A stretch of DNA of 41,588 bases from Haplomitrium mnioides. Taxonomy: Eukaryota > Marchantiophyta > Haplomitriopsida > Calobryales. Of the stretch, positions 25,484-35,891 are shown piece after piece; the stretch's first letter is position 1, and every line of letters begins with the position of its first letter. The notes under the pieces are model-generated. The model was not told the DNA's origin, searched no databases, and saw only the letters and a program-made list of their open reading frames with translations. Location: assembly GCA_049999725.1 (NCBI GenBank), contig JBNGIS010033157.1:1-41588 (forward strand). Reading direction: 5' to 3'. Both the position numbers and the translations under genes were made by a program.

Positions 25484-26003
25484 TGTAAAAGAACTTAAAG
25501 ACAAATTCCAAACGAGTAAAAACTCGTAGGAAACTCTAGTAGAGTTCTTCAACCAAATGCCAATAAGGCAAGCAAAGCCACTACAAGATAACTCTAATAG
25601 AGTTATGCAACTCAAAGCCCAAGCTAATACCAAGAGTGGAAGCCAAAGCCAAGCAACCAAAGAGCCAAACCGAGTTGAGAGGAACTCTAGAATGGGGAGC
25701 AAGGTTATGAAGCCCTTCTATTTAAACAAGAGAAGAAAGTGTTATCTTCTTTCATTCACTTACAAGTCACTTCCAATTTCAACCCTAAAAGTGATCTTAT
25801 CTTACTTCTCTAAAAGTAACTTCGAAGGCAAGTAATCTTATCTCACTTCAACCATAAAGATAACCTTATACCACTTTACTTAAAGTAACTTCAAAAGCAA
25901 GCAACCTTAAAATGATTTCAACCTTAAAAGTCACCCTCTGCCACTTCCTTCACTCCTCTCTATTTTCATATGAAAATCACAACATCGTACTTGCACTATT
26001 ACA
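25484..26003 (-). repeat. 5' LTR of nested gypsy
   Basis: It starts TGTAAAAGAACT and ends CTATTACA on the plus strand (TGTAATAG...CTTTTACA in element sense). It is immediately flanked by the primer-binding site on the left and CCAAT target duplication on the right. It is 41 bp shorter than its partner. Confidence 0.93.
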
Positions 26004-27480
26004 CCAATCATCATATTTCTATGCTATAGCAATCATTTTTTAATCAGGTATGTTTTTGAGAATTTCTTGGAAAATCAGAAATGCAAGTTGCGCAATTATT
26101 TTTATCTTGGCGTGGGGTCAAAGTTGGCTTGTATGCATGTAGTGAATAGAAATCTCATCATTGTCTAATGCTCGTTTGGAAGGTGGGGTGGGATGTAACA
26201 CAAAAGCCATTTTTTTTCTAGCGTGGCCAGAGGTCGTTAGCACCAAGTGAGCGATCATGTTTGGCTTTAGAGGTAATGTCTATAGCCGAACTATCAATTA
26301 TGAGGAGATAAGCAAGTACGTTGGCAACTTCTATATGTGAGCAGATAATAGTTGTTGCATCATTAAATGAATCATGAAGTTTCTCAATCATGTTTGTTAG
26401 ATCAAGAATGCACTAAACTTCTACATCAATTTATTGAGTACAAGGATCATTTTGGAAAGGTGCAATATTTCCCATTGTAGTGGTGATGTCTTAATAATAA
26501 CATCTAATCTGGGAAAATATCTTCAAGGAAATGGTTGTTTTGAAAATGGCATTTAAAATGTTTTATGTAGCTGGTTCCATAAACCTAATAATGGATAGTC
26601 AATTGCAGGCTAAGTAGATTCCTTTGCGTTGTTGGGGATTTATTTTAGTCTATTTAGGGCTGAGAATTGGAAAAGCATTTGATAGCCAAAGATGCAAAGA
26701 TATGAGACATTAAGAGGAAGACCATATGCCAATTAGTTATGGGTTTGACAGTTAAAAGTCGAATGTCTACATTTAAGCAAAGATGTAGCATGTAGAATGC
26801 CATGTCTCCAAGCAAAAGCAAAGAGATGTGACTACATTAATATAGGGTGGGCAATCATTTGAAGTCATTTTGTAACAGATTTTATAGTCCCATTCTGAAA
26901 ATGAACATAAGGGACTGGGTATTTTGTATAAATACAACCTGTCAAACAAAAGTTGTCAAACGTCTTTGAGGTAAATTCCCCAATGCTATCTACTCTGACA
27001 ATTCTAATAGGATAGTTTGGAATATGTACTTTAAGAGTAAGAATATGTGCCAATATTTGGAGAAAGACAAGATTCCTAGTAGAAAGTAGTGAAATTTGAG
27101 ACCATTTGGTAAGTAAATCCATGATGAACAAGAAAAAATGGAATGGTCTGTTATGAGGGTCAACTAGGCCACAGACATTCGCATCTAGTTGTTTCTGGAA
27201 TCAAATAATAAAGAGTGTTGTTTTAGAAATGGAGGGGTGTATTACTAGTTTTCCTTATTAGCAAGTAATTCAAGGTTGGTAGAAGGATGAAAGACGAATC
27301 TACTTAGGTATGCCAATTGTGTCTTTAAGTATTCTAGAGTACATATTAGTTCTAGGGTGTCCAAGTCGACTGTGCCAAACTTTTGTAGTTGAGGTAATCA
27401 CCCCCATGTAGTATGAATGAGTTTGGGTAATATATATACCACAAGGCTAGTTAGAAAGAGTTTCTCTTACTATTGTCCGG
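26004..27480 (-). pseudogene. copia integrase (with pre-integrase zinc segment)
   Basis: VWHSRLGHPR near 27385-27355 is the zinc-binding pre-integrase motif. The core follows: PFHFFLFIMDLLTKWSQ, LLSTRNLVFLQILAHI, IRIVRVDSIGEFTSKTF and YPVPYVHFQNG (27131-26865). The second catalytic Asp and the later Glu site of the GEF motif are readable. The first (normally GDICG) appears as ANVCG, so that Asp is lost. From about 26850 to the insertion at 26004 only scattered similarity remains. Multiple stops. Confidence 0.83.
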
Positions 27481-27844
27481 TGGTAGTGTGGATGTGCAAG
27501 TTATTATATATGATGTCTTGAAAGCGTAGCAGGTTTCTTGTAGCAGATGGCGCATAAATTATAGATGGAATGTGAATAAGAGTGCCTCAAGAGAGTACAA
27601 TAGTTGCAGTACCATGTCTATGTTCAATGTAAATTTTACCTCTAATTGTAGTCATTGGTCTTTGGGATAAGTAAATTGTCTTGAAATATTGTTTATCCTG
27701 TAAAAGTGTATATGCGGTCCCGCTATCTATAATACAAGTAGAAGTATAGCTTAAAGAAGCTGTATCGTTGTCATGAGTAATCATATTGACACTTGAGGAA
27801 GGAAGGGTAACTTTGTATTGGGTTAGATTCTCTTCTAATTCCAA
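27481..27844 (-). pseudogene. copia aspartic protease
   Basis: TCIIDSGTAYTLLQDKQYF (27740-27690 area) is the protease active site, DSG kept; the copia relatives in plants often have DSATTHT here. Downstream are IYIEHRHGTATIVLSRGTL and, near 27530-27500, a degraded NLLSFKDI-type segment that normally closes this domain. The longest open frame is 27844-27587. Confidence 0.83.
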
Positions 27845-28499
27845 GTAGTTGCATTATGACTTGTTCATATTGTCTTGGTATAGTTTAACCAAATGAGAAG
27901 GGGCCATGCAGTCCTTCTTTAAGTGGCCTTTAGCTAAAGCAAAAACAAAGAGAGGGATTGGTAAACTTACGTGTGTAAGCTATGTAGTTTTTCCTACCTC
28001 TACTCTTGCCATGGCCACGTCTTCTTTGTGGTCTAGTGAGGATCTCCAGTTGTTGTCAAAAGATGTATTATTTGTAGAAAACCAGCCACCACCTCTTCCT
28101 CTATAAGAGGTATTTCTCCCTTGTCTGGAAGATCGGCCTCTACTCCCTCTGAAGTAGCCTCTGCATGTGAAATTATCTTGTCTATTGTAGTATTATAGTG
28201 AATCTTGGATTTAGATAGTGGAGGTTGCAAAGTACAAGGAGGTCTCATTTTAGAGTTGTGTAATAACAAGATTTGGTTTTTCTCTGCAAGGAGCATGTGT
28301 GCTATCAACTAGAGTATCTCTAAAAGTTCAAGTTCTTATATTGTTCAAAAGAACTTGATTTGTTGGATGAAAAGTGGATAGGGTATGCTCTATTTGTTCT
28401 ACGTCATTAACAGAATGACCGCAAATAGATAATTGAGAAGTGATTTGGAAGAGTTCATTGTTATAAGCTGCCACTGTAGTATGATCCTTGTCGGTCGGG
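27845..28499 (-). pseudogene. copia gag, 5'-truncated
   Basis: From the right edge the minus strand reads DKDHTTVAAYNNELFQITSQ, IEHTLSTFHPTNQVL and LLAEKNQILLLHNS, the classic plant copia gag. An Arg/Gly-rich tract (RGRSSRQGRNTSYRGRGGG) and a remnant of the zinc knuckle (KGHLKKDC) follow. Stops are a mix of TGA, TAA and TAG. The N-terminal part is missing because the next element begins at 28500. Confidence 0.85.
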
Positions 28500-29289
28500 T
28501 GTGTCTGAGTTTTTTCTCTTTTTTATGATTACTGAGCTTTTAGCCTTGTTAAGTCCTTCAGTTTGCATTAGTCATTTGTATCCCTTTGTATTTTATTGTT
28601 TTATTGTTGTTATGCCAATCCTTCACCTTTCTCCTCTCCCTCCTCTCCCTTCTCTTCCTTTCTTTTCTACTTTTCCCACTGAATGTCATGGATCCTGCAA
28701 TGCAAGGGGGAGCCCTGTGGATTCCAGAGGAGTCAAGTAAGAAGGCTAGCAGGAGGATCAAAGCAACTTGCAGCAATAAGGGACAGAGGCAGGGCTAACA
28801 AGGGTGAGCAAGAGGAAATCAAGGAGAGGTGAGAGGGAGATCAGAAGAATGGAGCAGCAGAAGGATTCGAAGAGAGGAGGGCAGAGATCAAAGGAGCCAG
28901 CCACAATCGTGGAGGAATTCATGGAGAGGGGAGCCAACAACAATCAAAGAGGAATCATGTGAGGAGGAATTCACAAGAAGAGTTATGGGAGATGAAGGCG
29001 AGGGGGAGGACAGTCAGATGCGTGCAGAGTGCCATCACGTGAGTGGATCAGAAGTCACAACAATGCAAGGACTTGGCCAGCGGCAACAAACGATGAGCAA
29101 AGGAGTATATGGCAGGTGAAGCCAAGTAGAAAGAAGGCAATGAGATGAATTTGGAGGATGAGGCCTTGCGATAGGTCGCCCAAGCGAGAAGGGAAGGAGG
29201 CGCTTCATAATCGGAAGCCACCTGCTACAATTGGACCAGAGGAGGAGGATCGATGCGAAGAATCAACCCGAAGGAAGGAAGTTCCGAGG

Positions 29290-29870
29290 AGTCCATGAGG
29301 TGCTGCGGAAACGTGGCGCTCCCAGCGTGCTTCACGGAATTTAGGAGGCGACATGGTAGCTCCTAGGGGACCGAAGAGTTTGACGGGGTCCCGCCACTCG
29401 TGGGGAACCCAGTTAAATAGGTTCCGATCCGTCTTACGACGTAGGGGAACCGCTTAACAGGGATTTGCTAAGGAGTGTCTCACAGGTCAGAGGAAAGGGT
29501 GAAACGGGGATAAGCAAAGCGGCGACTAACAAAAAGGTGACTTGTCACCATTATGCGGCATGGAGGACTGCTTAAGGCAACTGCGAGGCTAAGTGGGAAA
29601 GGCGAAGCAACAACTTATAGCAGTTTCAGAGCTTGAGAGAGTCTGTGGGGCGCTGCCAAAACGTGGCAGCCCTGGTGCACTTCATGGGATTCGAGGACAC
29701 GTGGCAGTCCTAGGGAGTCCGCGGACCCTCAACGGAAAAGTGGCAGGCCCTGCAAATCTTAACGGGGTGTAGCCTCCCTAACTAGGGAGCCCCAGTTAAG
29801 TGGGTTCCGATCAGCCTCCCTACGTGAGGAGTCCACTTAACAGGGATCCCTCGGGAAGCCCAACTGGAGA
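29290..29870 (+). repeat. ~360 bp imperfect duplication in the LTR
   Basis: Blocks at about 29293-29463 and 29642-29848 share CTAGGG with a nearby ACGTGGC, and CCCAGTTAA...GGTTCCGATC...CACTTAACAGGGAT. The spacing is 350-385 bp with indels. ACGTGGC occurs three times in this part. Confidence 0.7.
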
Positions 29871-29879
29871 CCAAGGAAA

Positions 29880-30350
29880 GAGATTCAAAAGGGCAATTTA
29901 TCGCGGGTCCGACTAGAAGAGAGCAGGTAAAGCCGAAAGGGTGATGAATCACGGGTCCGGCTAGACGAAGAGCGAGCAGCGACGAAAAGGTGATATATCA
30001 ATGATCTGACTAGAAGAACCAAGGAATGTGAAAGGGAAACCTATCAACGATCCGGCAAGAGGCAAGGGAAGAGTGTCGAAAGAGCGACTTATCGCGGGTC
30101 TGACAAGAGGAGAACCGAGGAAAACCGAAAGAGCGATCTATCGCGGATCCGGCCAGAGGAGAACCAAGTAGCATCAAAAAGGTGATCAATCGACAATATG
30201 GCCAAGGGAAGATCAAGAGGGCAAAAAGGTGATCCATTGACAATATAGCCAGAGGAAGATCAAGGAATGGCGAAAAGGCAATCAAGCAACAATCTGACTA
30301 GAAGAAGAAGCAAGGGACCAACAACCGCAAGGGCGATCTATCGCAGTTCC
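29880..30350 (+). repeat. ~49 bp tandem repeat, about 10 copies, in the LTR
   Basis: A degenerate unit with AAAGAGCGATCTATCGCGG followed by TCCGGCCAGA and a purine-rich spacer recurs near 29889, 29938, 29989, 30034, 30079, 30129, 30180, 30225, 30276 and 30327. Many differences are CG to TG or CA, as expected from CpG deamination. Confidence 0.8.
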
Positions 30351-30464
30351 GGAAAAGTCGAGGACGAGAGTTTGACGGGACGATGCTGAGAGACTCAATT
30401 TTTATTGTGAGCGGGTTTCGAAACGACGACAACGGTACTGTTCTTACTCGACAAGAGAAGAGTT

Positions 30465-30880
30465 TTCCGGATGACGTGGCATCCGCGAAGGAGAGGAGGA
30501 GTCAGCGCGAGTCAACCACGGAATCCAGTCAATGCGACAGTCCGCCTACCCCTTTGCGAGGCGGCGTCGGACGGCGCAGCTGCGGATGACGTGGCGGACG
30601 GGACACATGGCGATCTGTGGGGTTCCAAGAGCAACAACGAGGTTTTGAAGAAGTTTGTAGATGACGTGGCGGCTTGCGAGGGTTCGCGAGCAACAACGAG
30701 GTTCCGAGAGCAACGGCGGGGTTTTAAGGGAGTTTGTGGATGGCGTGGCGGCTTGCGAGGGTCCGCGAGCAATGGCGAGGTTTCGAGAGCAACGACAGGG
30801 TTCCGAGGGAGTTTGCGGATGACATGGCGGCTTGTAAGAGTCCGCAAGCGCTTGTGGAAGCGTGGTAGCCTGTGGGGGTC
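30465..30880 (+). promoter_or_regulatory. ~78 bp repeats each carrying a TGACGTGG-like site
   Basis: TGACGTGG occurs at 30472, 30587 and 30662, with TGGCGTGG at 30741 and TGACATGG at 30820; the last four are spaced 75-79 bp. The shared unit continues CGGCTTGCGAGGGTCCGCG and GGGAGTTTG. TGACGTGG is an ACGT-core hybrid site of the kind bound by plant bZIP factors. Whether it acts as an enhancer is inference. Confidence 0.6.
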
Positions 30881-32257
30881 CGTCAGCAATTGTGGGAGCA
30901 TGGCAACAAGGAGAATCGATGCAAATCGAGAAGCATCCCGCGGGATGCATCGGGTAACCCATCTGCTGCAAATTCAATCCTCTCCAAATAAATTTCTTCG
31001 AATTTCTCTACAGGAAAAACCTCTCTGACCAAACTTCAGATCTGCGCTCTTCGTGATGCTTTGAAGAAATCAAATCAAGATTGACATGGGTGTGCTAATG
31101 CGTCCAGCGGCGAGGCGATTCCCGGTCGAAAATCTGCAATGGAGAGCATTATGGATCGAAAGTAGAGTGCATGCAAGCCTTCTCCGAAAATTCTCCTCTT
31201 CTGACCGTTGAACCCGAGCTAGCCGCTAGGTGTCACCTTGTCAAGAAGTGGTTGCTAACGAGAAAAACGACCAAGTCCAGTGAAGAGAGGAGGATCGATC
31301 TTCATCAAGAAATTGTTGGGAGGGGACACGCGCTTGCAAGGGGGTATAGGTGGGATCGCTGCGAGGTTCTAGGGGTTGTTGTTTATGGAAAATTGAGTTG
31401 TGAGAGCAAACTCGAAGAGGAGGAAGAAGCGAGGGAGAGAGGAGAGAATTCCAACCAAGATTCACGTGAGGGAGTGGACTTGTGCAGGGGGACCAACGAG
31501 GGTGGAGGTGGACTGGAGAGGTGCTGAGAATCGTTGAGCGAGGAGCTCTAGAGTCTCAAGCGATCTTGGTGGACTCATCGTTGTGGATGGACCAGCATTT
31601 GGAGGTGGATCGCCACTTGAATTTGAAGGGAATTCTTTCGGTCTTGAATTCGTGAGAGGTTGCCAAGGGGGGATCTTGGGGTCGTCTTAGCATTGTTTGT
31701 GCAAGAGCATCAATCCTAGGAGCGCTCGGGGGCATTTTTGGTCGTAATTCTCAAATTGAGTCAAGAGAGGAGTGACTGTGTTAGTGCTCGCATGCTGCAT
31801 AGAAGATCTATTTGAAGCTCAAGGTGGAGTGGATGGCCAGCAATTGAGGGGATTGTCTTCTAGAGGTGGAAGTTAAAGAAATCCTCTTCCGAGCCTGAGG
31901 AAGTAAATTTAGGGCTTCTCGTGAGGGAAGTTGAAAAACTATTTGAATGAGAGCTGGTGGATGAAGGATTGGAGGAGAACTGAAGTTGTTGATGGGAGTT
32001 GAAGAAGGATTGGGAGAAAAGATCGGTTCTTGAGAGGGGAAAAGGATTGTAATGTTGGCAGGACAGTGTGCAAGTACCGATGTCTTTATGTTTACGTGTG
32101 TTGTTAGATTTGTGTTTTGTTTGTAGCTTTGTGAAGTTCTTAGTTTTAGAAGGTCTGCATTCCATTTGCCAAATCTTGAGGACACCATGAATAGGGGAAA
32201 TTAGGACTGACCGCATTGTATTGTGAGAATTGGATGTTGGGACATGTTCCCCTTCTG

Positions 32258-32266
32258 TATATAAGG
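32258..32266 (+). promoter_or_regulatory. TATA box of the large LTR
   Basis: TATATAAGG in the sense orientation, about 440 bp before the LTR end, which would place the RNA start near 32290 and leave a normal R-U5 region. Confidence 0.55.
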
Positions 32267-32703
32267 TGATTGGGTCCAGTTCTGGACTTCCGAATTATGC
32301 TACAAAGATTCAGCATCATTACAGCCTACTCATGTGTGTTTTGAGGAAATGAATGTGAACGAGCAAGTGAGCTGTTGAAGCAATTGTGGTTTAGTAGCCA
32401 GGACCGTGAGGCAAACATGAATCACTCACGACTCCCCAAGAGACCATTGCAGCCAAGAGTCAAATGTCGTGTTCTATGTGCCCTGTCTTCTAAGTGACAC
32501 CTTTCGAGGTTAAGGCCTGAAGGAGGGGTCTGGGTGTGCTTGGGTGTTGTGCAGTCACTCCGGAGTTGGTAAGTAGAAGTTGGGGTTCATTCGGTGCAAA
32601 GCCCCTCCAATAAAAGGTCTCGAAACACTAGTCAGCCCATAAGTGGGGGTAACTCTGTCAGAAAAGAGTTAAGGCTCTAACCACGGGGCTGACATACATT
32701 TTT

Positions 32704-32721
32704 TGGCAATCACAGCGAGAC
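32704..32721 (+). other. Candidate primer-binding site
   Basis: TGGCAATCACAGCGAGAC begins with the TGG complementary to a tRNA CCA end and lies five bases after the putative LTR end. It is not the initiator-Met site. I cannot name the tRNA. Confidence 0.4.
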
Positions 32722-32898
32722 GAAAGAATTCTGAAAAAGTAACCTTGCAGTCAATTGTGGAGTAAAACAATGGAGCAAGGGAAAAGAGTCTAGAATTCTG
32801 GGAGCAGCCTAGCACCAGAAGTTGAGGTTGCCCGGGTTGGATGAAGGAGGTATCTCACTCAGAAGTAGAAGGAGCTTGGAGAGGGCAACCATAGCTTC
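32722..32898 (+). other. Short leader before gag
   Basis: About 180 bp of untranslated leader between the candidate primer-binding site and gag. The gag start is not certain: the frame upstream of 32899 contains gag-like residues without an obvious ATG. Confidence 0.4.
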
Positions 32899-34325
32899 TT
32901 GTTCTATACCACCCATCACCCCAATGTGGGGCATGTGACGCAGAGGTCCCGATTCAGATACAAGACATTCCGGGGGTCTACCAGGGAGGATCCAAACAAG
33001 TGGTTGGATGAATTTGAGGGCACGATCTATGCGAATGGGGAGAACCTCATCAAGGAGGCCATTTTCCTCGGGGTGTTAAAAGGGGAGGCTGGCCCTTGGT
33101 ACCAAATGCTACCGGAGGCCACCAAAAGGAATTGGGACACTTTCAAGGCGGCCTTCCTGGAGGAGTTCAGAAAGATAGGAGGGGAGTCCGAGGTCTTGAT
33201 CAAGATAGGCCAAATGTAGATGAAGAAGCATGAATCTATAAGGAAGTTTCTTCAACAGTTCCAGAGGATGGCCAGGAAGATTAACCCCTCTGCATCGGAT
33301 GGGATGCTTACCTCCTAGTTTATTTCAGCCCTACCCAGAAGTCTAGGGGCCTAGGTGAGGAGGTCCAAGCCCACATGCCTAGAGCAAGCAGTGGAGGAAG
33401 CCCAATCTTGTATCAAGGCAAAGGTGGCAAGCTCCAAGAAGAAATCGAAGAGGAGGAATGAGTATGACAGTTCTTCAAAAAGTTATAGTCAAGAAGATAG
33501 CTCTGATGATAGCTCCTCTTCAAAGTCTGAGTCAGAAAGCGAGAGCAATCCAGAGAGCTCAAAGGATGAGAGATCTCACATGAGGCAGAAGAAGAAAAGG
33601 AGCAAAAAGAAAAAAGAGGTCAAGGAAAAGAGGGCCAAAAAACATGACAGACACAAGGAGGCCAAAGAGAGGAAGGCCCATAGGTCCCATGATAAGGGCG
33701 TTGGGGGAGAGACTAGCAGAAGAAGGGGGGTAAAAGACCCAATGGAAGGGATCAATGCAAAACTGGAAGCCATATCGATCCATTTTGCAGGCCTGAAGCC
33801 CGAGGGGAAGAAAGTGTTGACACAAAGGGCGCATGTATGGTGCATGAAGTGCCGCACCTATGGGCACTCCCTCCAAGAATGCCCCCTGGATGGGATGCCC
33901 ATCCACTATGTAAGGGAGAACCCCCTTGAGTGGTACCATGAGGAGGTGGAATACGTGTAGGAGTAGCCACTCGAACTCGTCTACTAGGTGGTCAGCCAAC
34001 CCCGACCGATAGCAGACAGACCGGTCAACATGGTGCCTGGACAAACAGTGCCTTGGGGGCACGCATAGCTAGAAGGGTCAGGGACTGGCCCAAATCAGAC
34101 CAGGGTAATGGTATGCGGAACTGTCGGCAGCCATGCCACATTTCTCCTAACTTCCCGGAGCCCAGGAAGCAAGGGTATGGCATGCCACCACCGCTTTGTA
34201 CATGCTGTAAAAAGGAAGGGCATCTAGCCAACAATTGCTCCCATTCCAGAAGGCAGGAGTTGCCTCCTAACCCGGCCCAGCATGCACCTCCACTAGCAGT
34301 AGTCAACTTGGTAACCACCTCATAG
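32899..34325 (+). pseudogene. Tat-like gypsy gag with two CCHC zinc knuckles
   Basis: The capsid core reads YKTFRGSTREDPNKWLDEF, FLGVLKGEAGPWYQML and WDTFKAAFLEEFRKIGG, then KHESIRKFLQQFQRMARK. A Ser/Glu-rich then Lys/Arg-rich stretch (33450-33730) follows, then a zinc knuckle CMKCRTYGHSLQEC (33841-33882). After a frameshift near 34045 comes a second knuckle, CTCCKKEGHLANNC (about 34200-34240). The knuckles would bind element RNA. In-frame stops at 33217, 33316, 33352, 33958, 33964, 33985 and 34323 are all TAG. Confidence 0.85.
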
Positions 34326-35891
34326 GAGCATGGGGCAGAGTTTCCAGAAGTTGAGGCCCTAATGGAGGAGGATTGCTACAAAGTGGCCACCAGTGCTGCA
34401 GCCAGGGCCAAGGAAAAAGGAAAGGCCAAGTAGGCTCGGAGAAAGGAGAGGGTTGCGAACGTGCTCCTCACTGAGGAGGACTCGGATTATAGGAGGGAGC
34501 ACCCAAAGTTATTTTATCCAAAGTAGGAGGAAGAGGTGAAGAAGCAACTGGAAGCATTGGGGGCCGCTGAAGCTCAGCAAGCGGCGGAGAAGACCCTATG
34601 GGAGGTCAATCGCATAAATGCCGATGAGCAAGCCAAGCAAGACTCTACGCGCCAGCCCCCACCCAGCACCTGCGTGCCCTACAGCATCCAAAGGGATCTA
34701 AGGGACTGCCCGGTCACTGCAACCGTAGGGCAGTTGATCAGAGACAGCCTTGTATACAAGAGGCAGCTCCGAGAGCTACTCATGCGCGCCAAAAGGAAAA
34801 GGAAGCTTCCCACGATGGGCACCACCGCCGACATAAGGATGATATGTGAAGATAAGAAAGTTCCGGAGATAGACATCCAGATTGCGGGGTGTACTCTGTC
34901 CTTGGTGCCAATGGATGGAGGGGCGGGAGTAAATATCATGGTGGAGGAGACTGCCCACCAATTAGGCTTCAAGACTTTCTCCTCGACCGAAAGGATTATG
35001 CGGTTGGCGGATGGATCTAGGGTTAAGCCCTTGGGAGCCTTGCTAAAGGTGCCCACCTGGATCGGAGGGAAGGAGTTTGCACTGAACTACCTGGTAATGA
35101 GGCCGGCGCGGAGTTTCCCATACCCTATTTTAATCGGAAGGCCCTGGCTGTATGGTGCCAAGGTGATGCACAATTGGGAAGACTCCACCTTGGTGTTCGG
35201 ACCCGATAAGACTATGGTGCATTACGACCTTGTCTCACATGAGGGGGAGACCACAGAGGACAAGGAGTATGACACGGAGCGGTCGGTGGAAGAGGAGTCG
35301 GAGGACAAGGACACTTATTGGTTGAGACTTGTGAGTGACATGACCAAAGCTAACATTTTGGGAAGTGCAGAAACCAAGGTCAACCAATTGGAGACCTCTG
35401 TCTTTGGGGTTTGGGACACCGTGGAAGTTGAGGCAGAAGTGCTAATCTTTAACTCTAGACTTGAGCAAAAAGAGGAGTCAGAGGCATCCACTTCCAGCCT
35501 TGGACTTGAGCTAAAAGGGGAGTTGGTCGCAATTATCATCCCAGATGGGGATGACCACCAAAAAGAAACAATGGAGCATGACAAGAAGCTTGTTGTAGGA
35601 GGCCAACGGCTTGCCCACTTGGAGTCAGACTGTGACTCCACAAACAAGAACAAGGTGGAGGTCATCAAGGCGGAGCAATACCAAGAGATAACGGCCCCTG
35701 GTGGGAGGACATTTCAGCTTGGATTTGCATTAAACAAGGGGGCTGAGAGAGCCTTCATGCAGACCTTGAGGAACTTCAATGACGTGTTTGCATGGAGCCA
35801 TATGAACCTGAAGGGCGCACCCAAAAAGCTGGGGGAGCACAGAATTTATTTGGAGGACAATGCTACCCTCGTAAGGCAAGGGCAATACTAA
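34326..35891 (+). pseudogene. Tat-like gypsy protease region of pol
   Basis: In the same frame as the second zinc knuckle, broken by TAG at 34431 and 34524. The protease core reads VPEIDIQIAGCTLSLVPMDG then GAGVNIMVEE (about 34855-34945); the active-site triad is D-G-G rather than the usual D-S/T-G. FPYPILIGRPWL (35115-35150) is the second conserved segment of the domain. An acidic linker of about 200 residues follows, then LRNFNDVFAWSHMNLKG, the segment that normally precedes RT. The frame ends in TAA at 35889, then resumes at once. Confidence 0.83.

Larger units (their letters stand above)
21393..26003 (-). mobile_element. Nested Ty3/gypsy element with two LTRs
   Basis: LTRs of 561 bp (21393-21953) and 520 bp (25484-26003) flank, on the minus strand, gag, protease, RT, RNase H and integrase in that order, the gypsy arrangement. 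A primer-binding site abuts the 5' LTR and a 5 bp target duplication flanks the whole. The two LTRs differ by many substitutions and indels, so the insertion is old although younger than the copia it sits in. Internal length is about 3.5 kb. All frames are broken. Confidence 0.93.
19680..28499 (-). mobile_element. Old Ty1/copia element, interrupted by a nested gypsy
   Basis: Read on the minus strand, the order is gag (28499 leftwards), protease, integrase, then (across the inserted gypsy at 21393-26003) RT and RNase H ending near 19725. That order, with integrase before RT, is diagnostic of copia. Coding frames are broken many times by TAA, TGA and TAG stops and by frameshifts, so this is an old, dead copy. 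The gag start and 5' LTR are missing: coding similarity runs to 28499, where the next element begins. Neither LTR could be identified. Confidence 0.88.
28500..32698 (+). repeat. Putative ~4.2 kb 5' LTR
   Basis: It starts TGTGTCTGAG where copia gag similarity stops and ends GACATACA five bases before a candidate primer-binding site; TG...CA ends are as expected. It carries a TATA box at 32258-32266. No second copy is in view, so the limits are inferred. Open frames of 70-185 codons on both strands (for example 30471-31028 and 31171-31527) have no known motifs and lie over tandem repeats, so I do not call genes in it. Confidence 0.5.

Noticed and set aside
28501-31527. Open frames up to 185 codons in the GC-rich region, such as 30471-31028 and its minus-strand partners
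   Set aside because: Overlapping frames on both strands over tandem repeats, no known motif; expected in GC-rich DNA with few stops.
31808-32216. Minus-strand frames of 118-126 codons before gag
   Set aside because: They are antisense to the putative LTR R-U5 region, overlap each other in different frames and have no recognisable domain.
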